Shown in pieces: positions 35,301 through 41,950 of a stretch of DNA of 64,000 nt. Under the pieces are notes generated by a model that was given only the letters and a program-made list of their open reading frames with translations, did not search any database and was not told where the DNA came from. The position numbers and the translations under genes were made by a program. The DNA is taken from positions 310,001 to 374,000 of the forward strand of contig CP060501.1 of NCBI GenBank assembly GCA_024760545.1, in the 5' to 3' direction. The first letter of the stretch is position 1, and each line of letters opens with the position of its first letter. The stretch is from Nitrospira sp. (GTDB taxonomy: Bacteria > Nitrospirota > Nitrospiria > Nitrospirales > Nitrospiraceae).

Positions 35301-35421
35301 GGCCGACAACGACAAGATCGTGACCCGCTACATGGACGATAAAGAGTTTGGAGACGCAGCATTCGCCGTCTTAGCGAAATCAATTTATGAATCAATCCCA
35401 TCCGAAAAGGCAGAGCCGTAA
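32323..35421 (+). CDS. hsdR: type I restriction endonuclease subunit
   Basis: HsdR is the DNA translocase and nuclease. The 1032 aa protein has an N-terminal PD-(D/E)XK nuclease domain (NRTLDMVLSVNGMPVATIEL, with D...E-L-K in IELKNPG) and SF2 helicase motifs: Walker A HSAGSGKTNSISWL (about 318), DEAH in VIVDEAHSSQTGE (about 445), FFAFTATPKGKT and ANKYQTGFDQPLLCAMYVDK (about 690). The rest is a helical C-terminal domain that binds HsdM. Motifs look intact, so loss of restriction, if any, would come from the hsdM frameshift. Confidence 0.95.
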   Translation: MSGQTNERAFEIYVEEILLTRGGWASGSNAEWDKERALFPVQIFAFLQDTQSDLWNEMRKLHAESLETLLLITLVKELDAKGTLHILRHGFKFFGKTFRLAYFKPAHGANYEVLEKFGKNRLTVTRQVPCHPGDNRTLDMVLSVNGMPVATIELKNPGTGQNWRHAVRQYKEDRDPRAPIFEFKKRALVHFAADPDEVYMTTRLAGANTSFLPFNRGSHPGQIICGEGNPPYESGYRTGYFWEDILQFGSFMDILGSFLFLEKKEGKQDDGRGGQRLVTHETIVFPRFHQLDAVRKLVAAARTEGPGQNYLIQHSAGSGKTNSISWLSHRLASLHDSNDAKVFDCVVVITDRQVLDRQLQDAIYQIEHAQGVVKAIDQDSKQLAAALIDGTKIVITTLQKFPFVLRGLLYAAGAETQEDATAEQRAEAAKWEAEIARRRYAVIVDEAHSSQTGETARELKAILGVSTTAESDEDLPDWEDRLNQIMQSRGKQLNLSFFAFTATPKGKTLELFGRKWANGLPEAFHLYSMRQAIEEGFILDIVKNYTTYATYYRLVKAIEDDPNLPKKKAARSLAKFMSLHPHNIEQKTEVMIEHFRQKVKSHLGGRAKAMVVTSSRLHAVRYMQAFERYIAENKISDVRPLVAFSGTVKDPDSGLEYTEPGMNKDCMTDESISEKRLPERFASPDYQVLLVANKYQTGFDQPLLCAMYVDKRLDGVQAVQTLSRLNRKIPGKENPFVLDFVNDAADIYRAFKPYYDATSLQEASDPQKLETLKHELDAVQIYFWSEVEAFAKVFYKPIARQSAQDHAGMHLHLQPAVDRFKAMQDDMRRSEFHEKLKGYVNLYSFLSQVMPWCDPGLEMLYSFGRFLLPHLPLDRAAERVKIGDEVGLQYYRLQRIYSGEIDLREGEPEWVKSPTHVGTGKAREEKAPLSEIIKVLNERFGTSFTDEDRFFFEQIREKATHNEQVVKLKRANPFDKFQLGLRQLLENLMVERMADNDKIVTRYMDDKEFGDAAFAVLAKSIYESIPSEKAEP

Positions 35422-35563
35422 CAAAGTTGATAGTGGATAAATAGACGAGAAAGTTACGGTGATTAGTTTTTCGACCTTATGTCACGTCCCTTGATCTTGT
35501 ATTGGAACCTTCTACTTGCGCCTCTAATGAGCATGTAAGTCAGTGTAGGGCTAAGGAGGACGT

Positions 35564-37054
35564 ATGAGGAGTTGGCGGATGGCGATGCGCTGCGGCTCTG
35601 GTGGTACGTCTATGTGGCCAGTATGTAGGGAGCAGGGCATCGCTGCTATTACATACAGGAGGGTTTCAAAAACAGACCTATCCAAAGTTGCTGAGAGAGA
35701 GTTTTTGCGCGTATGTGGTGGGCTATCTGTCCCTAGAAAAGTTAGCTTGCATCGGCTCGCGTATGAGATGAAGCCAGGAGATGTCATATACGTAAAGGAA
35801 GGTCATAAGATAATCGGTAAGGGAACAATTAAGGGTGGAAAGGCGAGACCCTACATTTTTGATTCGCATACTCGGATTATTGATGAGAATGGCACTCTGT
35901 GGTCACACCAGGTTCCGGTCCATTGGGATGATACTTGGCTGCCAATAGAGATTATGGTGGGCAAATCCCAACGATATGCCATCGAACCGATAGACCTGGT
36001 TGATGTGGCACGCCTGACCCGCAAACGCGTAGCAGTCGGTACTAATAGCCTCTCAACCTATATCGCACGTGTCTGTTGGAATACCAAAAACTGGATACAG
36101 CCTAGTGGAGATGCATCTGAATCGGAAGCGGATGGAACATATGCCTCAGAGAATGGTTTCGGTCATGAAGAGTGGTTATTCAACTTTCAATGGATGATAG
36201 ACGGATGGAAGCATGGTTTCCTCCAGCCTATTAACAGATCGATCCAGAAACTGAAGGGCTCTAATATAAACTTACGACTATTTACCATAACGGCTGATAG
36301 GAATAGACAATATATAGGGGAGATCAATCGCTGCACGGTCTTGAATGACGCGCAAGCTTCGGATGCCGTAAGAATATACAAAAAGAGCGGATGGTTGAGC
36401 CAAATGCGGCGACAGATTCATGCAGTATCCGGCGATACCTCCGCTCTCCAATGTTCACCACTTGAGTTGTTCAATATCCGTTTCAAACCCGAGGATGCTA
36501 CGCTGTACGCCCCTCCTATCCCCGTAAAAAATAACGACTATGTGAACAGGCTGAACCGGTATTCCCTGGTATCGCTAACAGGCAGAAGAGCTTCGGTGGA
36601 AAAGCAATGGAGAGGACGAGTTGGATCCACGAAAGACAAGCCCACAGGCAAGCAAAAAAGGACTGGGCGTGGAGATACGCTCGTGGACTTAGTCCACAAC
36701 GAACTGCAAAATGAGCTGGCCTCCTTATTAAAAACAAAATACGGTAGGAAGGCCGTTGTCGTTGAAGAAAACTTTGTCGATATTTGCCTAAAGGTAAAAA
36801 GGCGGGTCGTCTTTATAGAGGTTAAATCCGACCCGAGAGCAGTACAGGCAGTTAGGCAAGCTATTGGGCAACTTCTCCAGTATTACTTTATTGCAAAAAC
36901 TAATGGCGGTCCCCCGACTGAATTAATCGTTGCAGCTCCGGGCACAGCAAATGCTGAAAAACAGTTCGTTGATCACCTCCGCACAAAATGGAAGTTGCCC
37001 ATCAGATACGTATGCTTTAGAAGCGGAATGAAGGAGTCGGAAATCGATATTTAA
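35564..37054 (+). CDS. putative restriction-type protein with C-terminal PD-(D/E)XK-like domain
   Basis: A 496 aa protein of unknown function. The N-terminus (WRMAMRCGSGGTSMWPVCRE, then YEMKPGDVIYVKEGHKIIGK) resembles the small PUA/EVE-like sensor domains in some modification-dependent restriction enzymes. The C-terminus (about 370-490) has a PD-(D/E)XK-like pattern: conserved Glu in VDLVHNELQNELASLLK, Asp in ENFVDICLKV, and RRVVFIEVKSDPRAVQAVRQ with E-x-K, then a helix (AIGQLLQYYFIAK). The middle (150-360) is unassigned. The gene is clearly AT-richer than its neighbours, suggesting separate acquisition. A strong AAGGAGG precedes ATG 35564. Confidence 0.6.
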   Translation: MRSWRMAMRCGSGGTSMWPVCREQGIAAITYRRVSKTDLSKVAEREFLRVCGGLSVPRKVSLHRLAYEMKPGDVIYVKEGHKIIGKGTIKGGKARPYIFDSHTRIIDENGTLWSHQVPVHWDDTWLPIEIMVGKSQRYAIEPIDLVDVARLTRKRVAVGTNSLSTYIARVCWNTKNWIQPSGDASESEADGTYASENGFGHEEWLFNFQWMIDGWKHGFLQPINRSIQKLKGSNINLRLFTITADRNRQYIGEINRCTVLNDAQASDAVRIYKKSGWLSQMRRQIHAVSGDTSALQCSPLELFNIRFKPEDATLYAPPIPVKNNDYVNRLNRYSLVSLTGRRASVEKQWRGRVGSTKDKPTGKQKRTGRGDTLVDLVHNELQNELASLLKTKYGRKAVVVEENFVDICLKVKRRVVFIEVKSDPRAVQAVRQAIGQLLQYYFIAKTNGGPPTELIVAAPGTANAEKQFVDHLRTKWKLPIRYVCFRSGMKESEIDI

Positions 37055-37082
37055 AGCGAATCGTCTTCCGCTTGATTAAGAC

Positions 37083-37103
37083 AACAAAGGGTCGGGAGTC
37101 TTT
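37083..37103. repeat. 3'-end-associated repeat, copy 1
   Basis: AACAAAGGGTCGGGAGTCTT plus one T (plus strand). It directly follows, in minus-strand sense, the stop of the duplicated gene end at 37105. Copies 2 and 3 lie at 38202-38225 and 38557-38579. Confidence 0.75.
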
Positions 37104-37104
37104 G

Positions 37105-37299
37105 TTACGGGGTGGCTGGGCGCAATTCCATCGGCGCTTCGCGCATGTCGTTTGCCAAGTCGGGATGGCTTTCGGTGAGCTTCGCCAAATCGGCTTGTTG
37201 GGCATTCTGCAGCGTGAACCGGTAGGGACGGTCGTGCGAGAGATACCGGGGGACCAGGATATGGAGCCGCCCGATGTAGCGGACCGCGCCTGGTTCCAC
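37105..37299 (-). pseudogene. duplicated C-terminal fragment of the lipoprotein-like gene
   Basis: The frame reads EPGAVRYIGRLHILVPRYLS followed by HDRPYRFTLQNAQQADLAKL and ends APMELRPATP. The same residues with about nine changes form the C-terminus of the protein encoded at 38598-39284. No upstream part is present, so this is a fragment, not a gene. The changes show that the copy is not recent. Confidence 0.8.
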
Positions 37300-37561
37300 C
37301 TGTACTTATGGGTCTGCAAGCCGGATTGCCGGCGTTGTATTTTGATGTGATGTCGGGTCGAACGCGGGAGGACTCAGACCCCGCCCACTGACCGGCGTTT
37401 CGAAACTTGGTGTCCTATCGACCCTGTGAGGCAAATCGGGCTATGACGACCTGTCGTTGCCCGACTCCACCATGGCTATGGAATAGGCAGACGAACGGGA
37501 GTAGCCGGGCGCAGAATGCGACCAGAGCCCCTCGACCTGCTCCGATAGTTCCGCGGTAGAC

Positions 37562-37834
37562 CTAAGCTGCGGTCTGTTTGCTCTTTCTGATGTCCCATCC
37601 TGGAAACACCAGGACGGCGGGATGGCACTGGAGCGCGCGCGCCAGCGTCTTGGCTCGTTCGAGGCCAAGATTGATGGTGTTGTTCTCGATGGCGGAAAGC
37701 GTGGATTGTGGAATCTTAGTCAGTCTGGCCAACTCGCTCTGTGTGAGTTCCTGGAGCTCGCGAACGATCCGGACCGATTCTCCCACCGATACGGTGATCC
37801 GTCTTCGTGCCGGACGAACGTCTTTGGTCTTCAT
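37562..37834 (-). CDS. XRE-family antitoxin
   Basis: A 90 aa helix-turn-helix protein: GESVRIVRELQELTQSELAR then LTKIPQSTLSAIENNTINLG, a complete XRE HTH. It overlaps the upstream toxin gene by 4 nt (ATGA), the HigBA-like order. It should neutralise that toxin and bind the palindrome at 38125-38146 (inference). The C-terminal tail (VLVFPGWDIRKSKQTAA) is basic. Confidence 0.9.
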   Translation of the reverse strand: MKTKDVRPARRRITVSVGESVRIVRELQELTQSELARLTKIPQSTLSAIENNTINLGLERAKTLARALQCHPAVLVFPGWDIRKSKQTAA

Positions 37835-38115
37835 GATTTCCTCCGGTAATCGTGAGCGGTCACATCCATGACCACCACCGCCAGGCCCTGTTCATCGATC
37901 TGATAGATCACCCGATACTGTTCGCCAAGCCGGGACGACCGATGTCCTCTCCATACTCCTTGAAGGAGTTCATCGTGGAAACCCTTGATCAGGCGAAGCC
38001 CTACGGGGCCGGAGATCTGCACGATATCCTTCCACTTCTCATACCGCTTGAGGATTTCTTTCGGGAGACGATCCAGCCGCTTGGCAGCTCGGCGGTGTTC
38101 GTAGATCTCCCACAT
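37831..38115 (-). CDS. RelE/HigB-type toxin
   Basis: A 94 aa RelE-superfamily toxin. WEIYEHRRAAKRLDRLPKEI is the first helix region, GVWRGHRSSRLGEQYRVIYQ the central strands, and VVMDVTAHDYRRKS the end, with the basic and His residues expected of an mRNA interferase. It is the first gene of the pair, and a perfect palindrome lies 10 nt before its start. Confidence 0.9.
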   Translation of the reverse strand: MWEIYEHRRAAKRLDRLPKEILKRYEKWKDIVQISGPVGLRLIKGFHDELLQGVWRGHRSSRLGEQYRVIYQIDEQGLAVVVMDVTAHDYRRKS

Positions 38116-38124
38116 TCCACTTAT

Positions 38125-38146
38125 GCCATACCATATTTGGTATGGC
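38125..38146. promoter_or_regulatory. perfect palindromic operator of the toxin-antitoxin pair
   Basis: GCCATACCA (38125-38133) and TGGTATGGC (38138-38146) form a perfect 9-bp inverted repeat around TATT, 10 nt upstream of the toxin start on the minus strand. Place and symmetry fit an autorepression site for the XRE antitoxin. Confidence 0.7.
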
Positions 38147-38201
38147 TAGGCAACCGCCGCACGCCGCGCCTCTTCCGCTGACCGCACGACTACAAAAGTC
38201 G

Positions 38202-38225
38202 AACAAAGGGACCGGGAGTCTTTTT
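38202..38225. repeat. 3'-end-associated repeat, copy 2
   Basis: AACAAAGGGACCGGGAGTCT plus four T (plus strand), 14 nt past the stop of the truncated HicB-like gene on the minus strand. Confidence 0.75.
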
Positions 38226-38238
38226 ACTCGACAAACAC

Positions 38239-38427
38239 CTACGTGTGGAGGCGGCGTTCGAGTTCGGCAGGATCGGCGCATTCGAGAAAGAGTTCGACGG
38301 CTTCTTTGAGATTGGCCGTAGCTGATTCGACCGTATCTTCCTGGCTAGCCACGTCCAGTTCAGGACAGAGGGCGACGTAGCCTGAGCCTTCCTTTTCGAC
38401 GATCGCCGTGTAGCTCGTTGTCGCCAT
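38239..38427 (-). CDS. HicB-like antitoxin, truncated and without a toxin partner
   Basis: A 62 aa protein: TSYTAIVEKEGSGYVALCPE, LDVASQEDTVESATANLKEA and VELFLECADPAEL, a clear HicB fold. HicB antitoxins of this subgroup usually continue RRLHTEVFVTR. Here a TAG replaces the Glu codon, and VFV still follows it before similarity ends at the repeat at 38202-38225. No HicA gene flanks it. It is probably a decaying remnant, though the fold could still assemble. Confidence 0.8.
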   Translation of the reverse strand: MATTSYTAIVEKEGSGYVALCPELDVASQEDTVESATANLKEAVELFLECADPAELERRLHT

Positions 38428-38556
38428 CGCACCATTCCTTGTTGCTCAATGCCATCAAATGCTCACAGGCCGCAATATAGCCGATCCCTTTCCCAATGCC
38501 CAGCATGTCGTGAACTACGGCCACGAGAGGCAAGAAACGAGGGGGATTGCGGAGAA

Positions 38557-38579
38557 AACAAAGGGGTCGGGAGTCTTTT
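38557..38579. repeat. 3'-end-associated repeat, copy 3
   Basis: AACAAAGGGGTCGGGAGTCT plus three T (plus strand), 19 nt past the stop of the lipoprotein-like gene on the minus strand. Confidence 0.75.
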
Positions 38580-38597
38580 CCGCTCGTCACATAGCCG

Positions 38598-39284
38598 TTA
38601 CGGGGTGGCCGGGCGCAATTCCATCGGCGCTTCGCGCACAGCGCTCGCCAAGTCTGGATGGCTTTCGGCGAGCTTCGCCACATCCGCTTGTTGGGCATTC
38701 TCCAGCGTGAACCGATAGGGACGGTCATGCGAGAGATACCGGGGGACCAGGATATGGAGCCGCCCGATGTAGCGGACTGCGCCTGGTTCCACCGTGAACA
38801 CGGCTTTGATGTCGCCGCCGAGTCCCATGAAGCCTGACGCCTGGAAGGAGCGAATGAGGTAGCGGCCGGGACGCAACCGCGAGACGAACAGTTTGGCTTC
38901 ATCGGCCTTGCTCGTCAGTTCATACGTGTCGGCATAGGGGCTGAGCCCTTCGGGATCGCCGGGCTGAATCTGGACGACATTGAGGATGAAGGTCTCGTTG
39001 GCGAGGGGCTGGATGTTCGACGGCCTCTCGGGCTTTTCTGGTTCGACCTCCACCGATCCAACGACCACGCCCCATTCGTTACCCGGCACGGCGATGCGGT
39101 CGCCTGACATGTCGAGGGACTTCGCGCACGAGGTCGAGACCAGCAGGCCGGCGACCAAAACGATTCTGCCCCACCGCAAAGTCGCGCGACCAGCTGTTAC
39201 AGATGACGGAATGTAGTCGGTCCTCATAGCGTTGGCATTGTCTCTCGGTGGATTCGCTGGAATCAATCGTTTTGTCAGTTGCAT
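38598..39284 (-). CDS. putative lipoprotein of unknown function
   Basis: A 228-codon frame; the internal ATG at 39227 gives 209 aa and a more normal signal. The segment RWGRIVLVAGLLVSTSC ends in a lipobox-like site (VSTSC), so the protein is probably membrane-anchored in the periplasm. The mature part is strand-rich (VVVGSVEVEPEKPERPS, LFVSRLRPGRYLIRSFQASG, VEPGAVRYIGRLHILVPRYL), like proteins with Ig-like or carboxypeptidase-regulatory folds. No family is recognised. Its C-terminal 64 residues are duplicated as a fragment at 37105-37299. Confidence 0.75.
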   Translation of the reverse strand: MQLTKRLIPANPPRDNANAMRTDYIPSSVTAGRATLRWGRIVLVAGLLVSTSCAKSLDMSGDRIAVPGNEWGVVVGSVEVEPEKPERPSNIQPLANETFILNVVQIQPGDPEGLSPYADTYELTSKADEAKLFVSRLRPGRYLIRSFQASGFMGLGGDIKAVFTVEPGAVRYIGRLHILVPRYLSHDRPYRFTLENAQQADVAKLAESHPDLASAVREAPMELRPATP

Positions 39285-39412
39285 GGTCTCATAGTCTTCC
39301 TATAGACCGTGGAGAACTCAGAGGTCGTAAGTTTTTAGGTCGCCGTTCACTCTTGCCACAACCCTTTCAGCTTCCTAGAATGAAACTTCTCCATCTTTGA
39401 GGGTGTGCTCCC

Positions 39413-39811
39413 ATGGCCGAAGTGCTCCGCATCAAAACCTCAGCTCCCAAAGAGGTCGTGGATTTGACCGATCGGCTTGAGGCGATAGTCCGGAAAGCCA
39501 AGCTGCAGGACGGAGTCTGCGTGCTGTTTGTCACGCACACGACGGCGGCCGTGACAACGGGGGAGATTGGGGAGGGGACGGAGCAGGATCTGTTACAAGT
39601 CGTCGAGAAGATGATCCCACGCATTCAGTTTCAACACGCGCATAATCCCGCGCATGCCTGGTCGCACATGGCCTCGTCGATTCTCGGTCCGTCGCTGACG
39701 GTGCCGGTCTCGGGCGGGAAGCTGGTGCTCGGCACGTGGCAATCGGTGATGCTGGTCGAACTGGACGGCCCGCGCGAGCGCACGGTGCACGTGACATTGA
39801 TGCCGGCGTGA
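39413..39811 (+). CDS. yjbQ: YjbQ/UPF0047 family protein
   Basis: A 132 aa protein of the conserved YjbQ family, often annotated as a secondary thiamine-phosphate synthase. The signature runs FVTHTTAAVTTGEIGEGTEQ, then HNPAHAWSHMASSILGPSLT, VPVSGGKLVLGTWQSVMLVE and LDGPRERTVHV; the conserved His residues and the Gly-Thr-Trp-Gln block are all present. True cellular function is unsettled for the family. GAGGGTG precedes the start. Confidence 0.93.
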   Translation: MAEVLRIKTSAPKEVVDLTDRLEAIVRKAKLQDGVCVLFVTHTTAAVTTGEIGEGTEQDLLQVVEKMIPRIQFQHAHNPAHAWSHMASSILGPSLTVPVSGGKLVLGTWQSVMLVELDGPRERTVHVTLMPA

Positions 39812-39988
39812 GGTGAACCCAAGGCACAAGAGCAATTAATGTCTTCAACTCAAGGATTGAAGGCTGGTGACGTCCAATCGGGTCATCCAGATGGGAGGCT
39901 GTGTGGTGGTTGAAGATGATGGCGACTGACTGTCTGCGACTGCTTAAGTGTGGTATGCTACGCATGTTTGACGTTTCGGGAGCCTCTC

Positions 39989-40240
39989 ATGACTACACAT
40001 CGAATTGAGATGAACTCCAAAGTGATGATGGGCAAGCCTGTCATCCGGGGCACGCGCATTCCCGTCGAGCTGATCCTTCGAAAACTCAGTGAAGGGGCAA
40101 CAGAAGCCGATCTGCTTGATGCCTACCCTCGGCTGACCAAAGCCGATATCCAAGCCGCCATCGGCTATGCAGCCGATACCGTAGCACATGAGGAAACGGT
40201 GATGGTGGGTGCCCCATCGCGCAAGAGAACCAAACGCTAA
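39989..40240 (+). CDS. DUF433 antitoxin
   Basis: An 83 aa protein starting at ATG 39989. IEMNSKVMMGKPVIRGTRIP then VELILRKLSEGATEADLLDA is the DUF433 signature (winged helix, VapB-like). It precedes a PIN-like gene by 3 nt, the standard DUF433/DUF5615 pair. Confidence 0.9.
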   Translation: MTTHRIEMNSKVMMGKPVIRGTRIPVELILRKLSEGATEADLLDAYPRLTKADIQAAIGYAADTVAHEETVMVGAPSRKRTKR

Positions 40241-40243
40241 TCC

Positions 40244-40600
40244 GTGCGCTTCCTAGCCGACGAAAGCTGTGATTTCTCCGTTGTGCGGGCGCTTCGGTCC
40301 GTTGGCCATGATGTGGTGGCGGTGGCAGAACTGTCGCCGGGCTCTGATGACGCGGCAGTTATGGATCTGGCGCATCGTCAAGGGCGCATTCTCCTAACGG
40401 AAGACAAGGACTTCGGACAGCTCGTCTACGCACACTCGCAAATGTCTCACGGCGTCATTCTCTTTCGTTATCCTGCAAACGCTCGAAAGATTCTTCCAGC
40501 GGCTGTCGTGAATCTCGTCGCCGAGGCTCAGGATGAGTTGCCTGGAAGCTTCATTGTGATGAGCCCGGGTCGCATTCGAATCGGCAGGAGTAAGCAGTAG
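40244..40600 (+). CDS. DUF5615 PIN-like toxin
   Basis: A 118 aa PIN-like nuclease domain protein: MRFLADESCDFSVVRALRSV, then GSDDAAVMDLAHRQGRILLT and EDKDFGQLVYAHSQMSHGVI. The acidic residues D6, the DD pair and TEDKDFG are the expected metal ligands. It starts with GTG 3 nt after the DUF433 gene, implying coupling. RNA cleavage is the family expectation, not shown here. Confidence 0.9.
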   Translation: MRFLADESCDFSVVRALRSVGHDVVAVAELSPGSDDAAVMDLAHRQGRILLTEDKDFGQLVYAHSQMSHGVILFRYPANARKILPAAVVNLVAEAQDELPGSFIVMSPGRIRIGRSKQ

Positions 40601-40736
40601 CACTCACTATACAGGGGGGGGTGAATTGAAGGGCTCTGGGTAGGATGCTGCCGGAGAATTGATCGGGATCGCGGTGAGCGCGGAATGACAGAAATCCCTG
40701 CGCGCGACATGAGTCCTAAGGAACGGAGAACCTACC

Positions 40737-41027
40737 ATGCGCAAGCTCAAAAGCAGACCGACGTTCAAGACTGAGCAAGCGGAGGCCGCTTTTTGGGCTT
40801 CACACGATTCTACGGCGTATGTCGACTACTCCAAGGGACGCCGGCTGTTGTTCCCGCGCCTGAAACCGTCGACGGAAACTATTTCCCTCCGCCTGCCCAA
40901 GTCGCTGCTGGACCAACTCAAGACCTTGGCCAACAAGCGCGACGTACCGTATCAAACCCTCTTGAAGCTGTTTGTGCTTGAACGCGTACAGGCTGAACTT
41001 CGCCCGCGACCTGCCAAAGCTTCGTGA
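40737..41027 (+). CDS. BrnA/CopG-like antitoxin, orphan
   Basis: A 96 aa ribbon-helix-helix protein. FKTEQAEAAFWASHDSTAYV near the start and TETISLRLPKSLLDQLKTLA then KRDVPYQTLLKLFVLERVQ match the CopG antitoxin family that partners BrnT-like toxins. No toxin lies on either side, so the module seems to have lost its partner or to act in trans. GGAGAA precedes the ATG. Confidence 0.82.
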   Translation: MRKLKSRPTFKTEQAEAAFWASHDSTAYVDYSKGRRLLFPRLKPSTETISLRLPKSLLDQLKTLANKRDVPYQTLLKLFVLERVQAELRPRPAKAS

Positions 41028-41113
41028 CGCCGGTCCTCTCCTCACGCCTGGAAGGCGAACAATCACCGGCGAGCTCGATGCCGTTTTGGACCAAGTTCGA
41101 GTGAGTGGCCTGC

Positions 41114-41800
41114 TTATCGCCGCAGGAAGGCGATCCAGCGCCACAGGTTCAGCAGGCTGGCTAGGGAAGCCGCCACATAGGTCAGTGCGGCTGCGGTAAG
41201 AATGCTGTGTGCCCCTTGCTCATCTTCAGGTGTCAGGTAGTTGCCCTGCCGGAGTACGGGAAGGGCGCGCCTAAAGCTGGCATCCCACTCGACTGGGAGC
41301 GTGACGAGGTGGACCAGCGTGGCGATCCCCATCGTCGCCATTCCGGCCATCATGACGACGACACTCGCGACCGGGGTTCGGGCTACTGCTCCCGCGATCG
41401 GAATCCCCATCATCAGGACCGCTCCGACCTTCTCCGCGCTCTGCGCGACTTTCACGAGCTTGGTGCGTTCCGCGAGCGGCTGGTACCCCAGGTGGTCTTG
41501 AATGGCGTGCCCGACCTCGTGGGCGGCGACCGTAATCGCCGTGAGAGATTTCCCATCGAAGATCGCGGGTGTCAGGCGGACTGCTTTGCTGAGAGGATCG
41601 TAGTGGTCGCCCTTCTCGGTCGGTTCGACTTTGATGTGCTGCAAGTCGAATCGATTGAGCAGGTGTCTGGCCAATTCGCCCCCGGTTCCCGGATAGTCGT
41701 CGCGGGGCGCGCTATGCTTGGCAAACACCCGCCTGGTCCACAGTTGCGGTCCGACGAGGACCAGGGCAGCCACGATCAAGAATAGGATGAGACGCACCAT
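41114..41800 (-). CDS. YugP-like membrane zinc metallopeptidase
   Basis: A 228 aa integral membrane protein of the Zn_peptidase_2 (YugP) family. An N-terminal membrane helix (LILFLIVAALVLVGPQLW) is followed by the domain with zinc site HEVGH in AITVAAHEVGHAIQDHLGY, then LVKVAQSAEKVGAVLMMGIP and further hydrophobic helices, with ALPVLRQGNYLTPEDEQGAH near the end. The substrate is unknown for the family. GAGGGGAAG lies about 9 nt before the ATG. Confidence 0.9.
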   Translation of the reverse strand: MVRLILFLIVAALVLVGPQLWTRRVFAKHSAPRDDYPGTGGELARHLLNRFDLQHIKVEPTEKGDHYDPLSKAVRLTPAIFDGKSLTAITVAAHEVGHAIQDHLGYQPLAERTKLVKVAQSAEKVGAVLMMGIPIAGAVARTPVASVVVMMAGMATMGIATLVHLVTLPVEWDASFRRALPVLRQGNYLTPEDEQGAHSILTAAALTYVAASLASLLNLWRWIAFLRR

Positions 41801-41950
41801 GGATCAATCTTCCCCTCTGGTACAGGCTAACACAATTGAAGACAGGAACTGAAAATTTGGCTACAATCCCTCGCCATTGAGCGATCAACGAGTTCCTTGC
41901 ATGGAAGATTTGTAAGGACCTCGAAATTCCAAGACCGTCACTGAGAAAGC

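Larger units (their letters stand above)
37055..37561. other. gene-free stretch holding a partial gene duplication
   Basis: About 500 nt. The first half (37083-37300) is a diverged copy of the 3' end of the lipoprotein-like gene at 38598-39284; the second half shows only a short hairpin (GCCGGATTGCCGGC near 37320) and no gene. Confidence 0.6.

Noticed and set aside
37083-38579. Possible CRISPR array from three similar repeats
   Set aside because: The copies are not identical or evenly spaced, intervals are about 1.1 kb and 0.35 kb and contain genes, and there are no cas genes.
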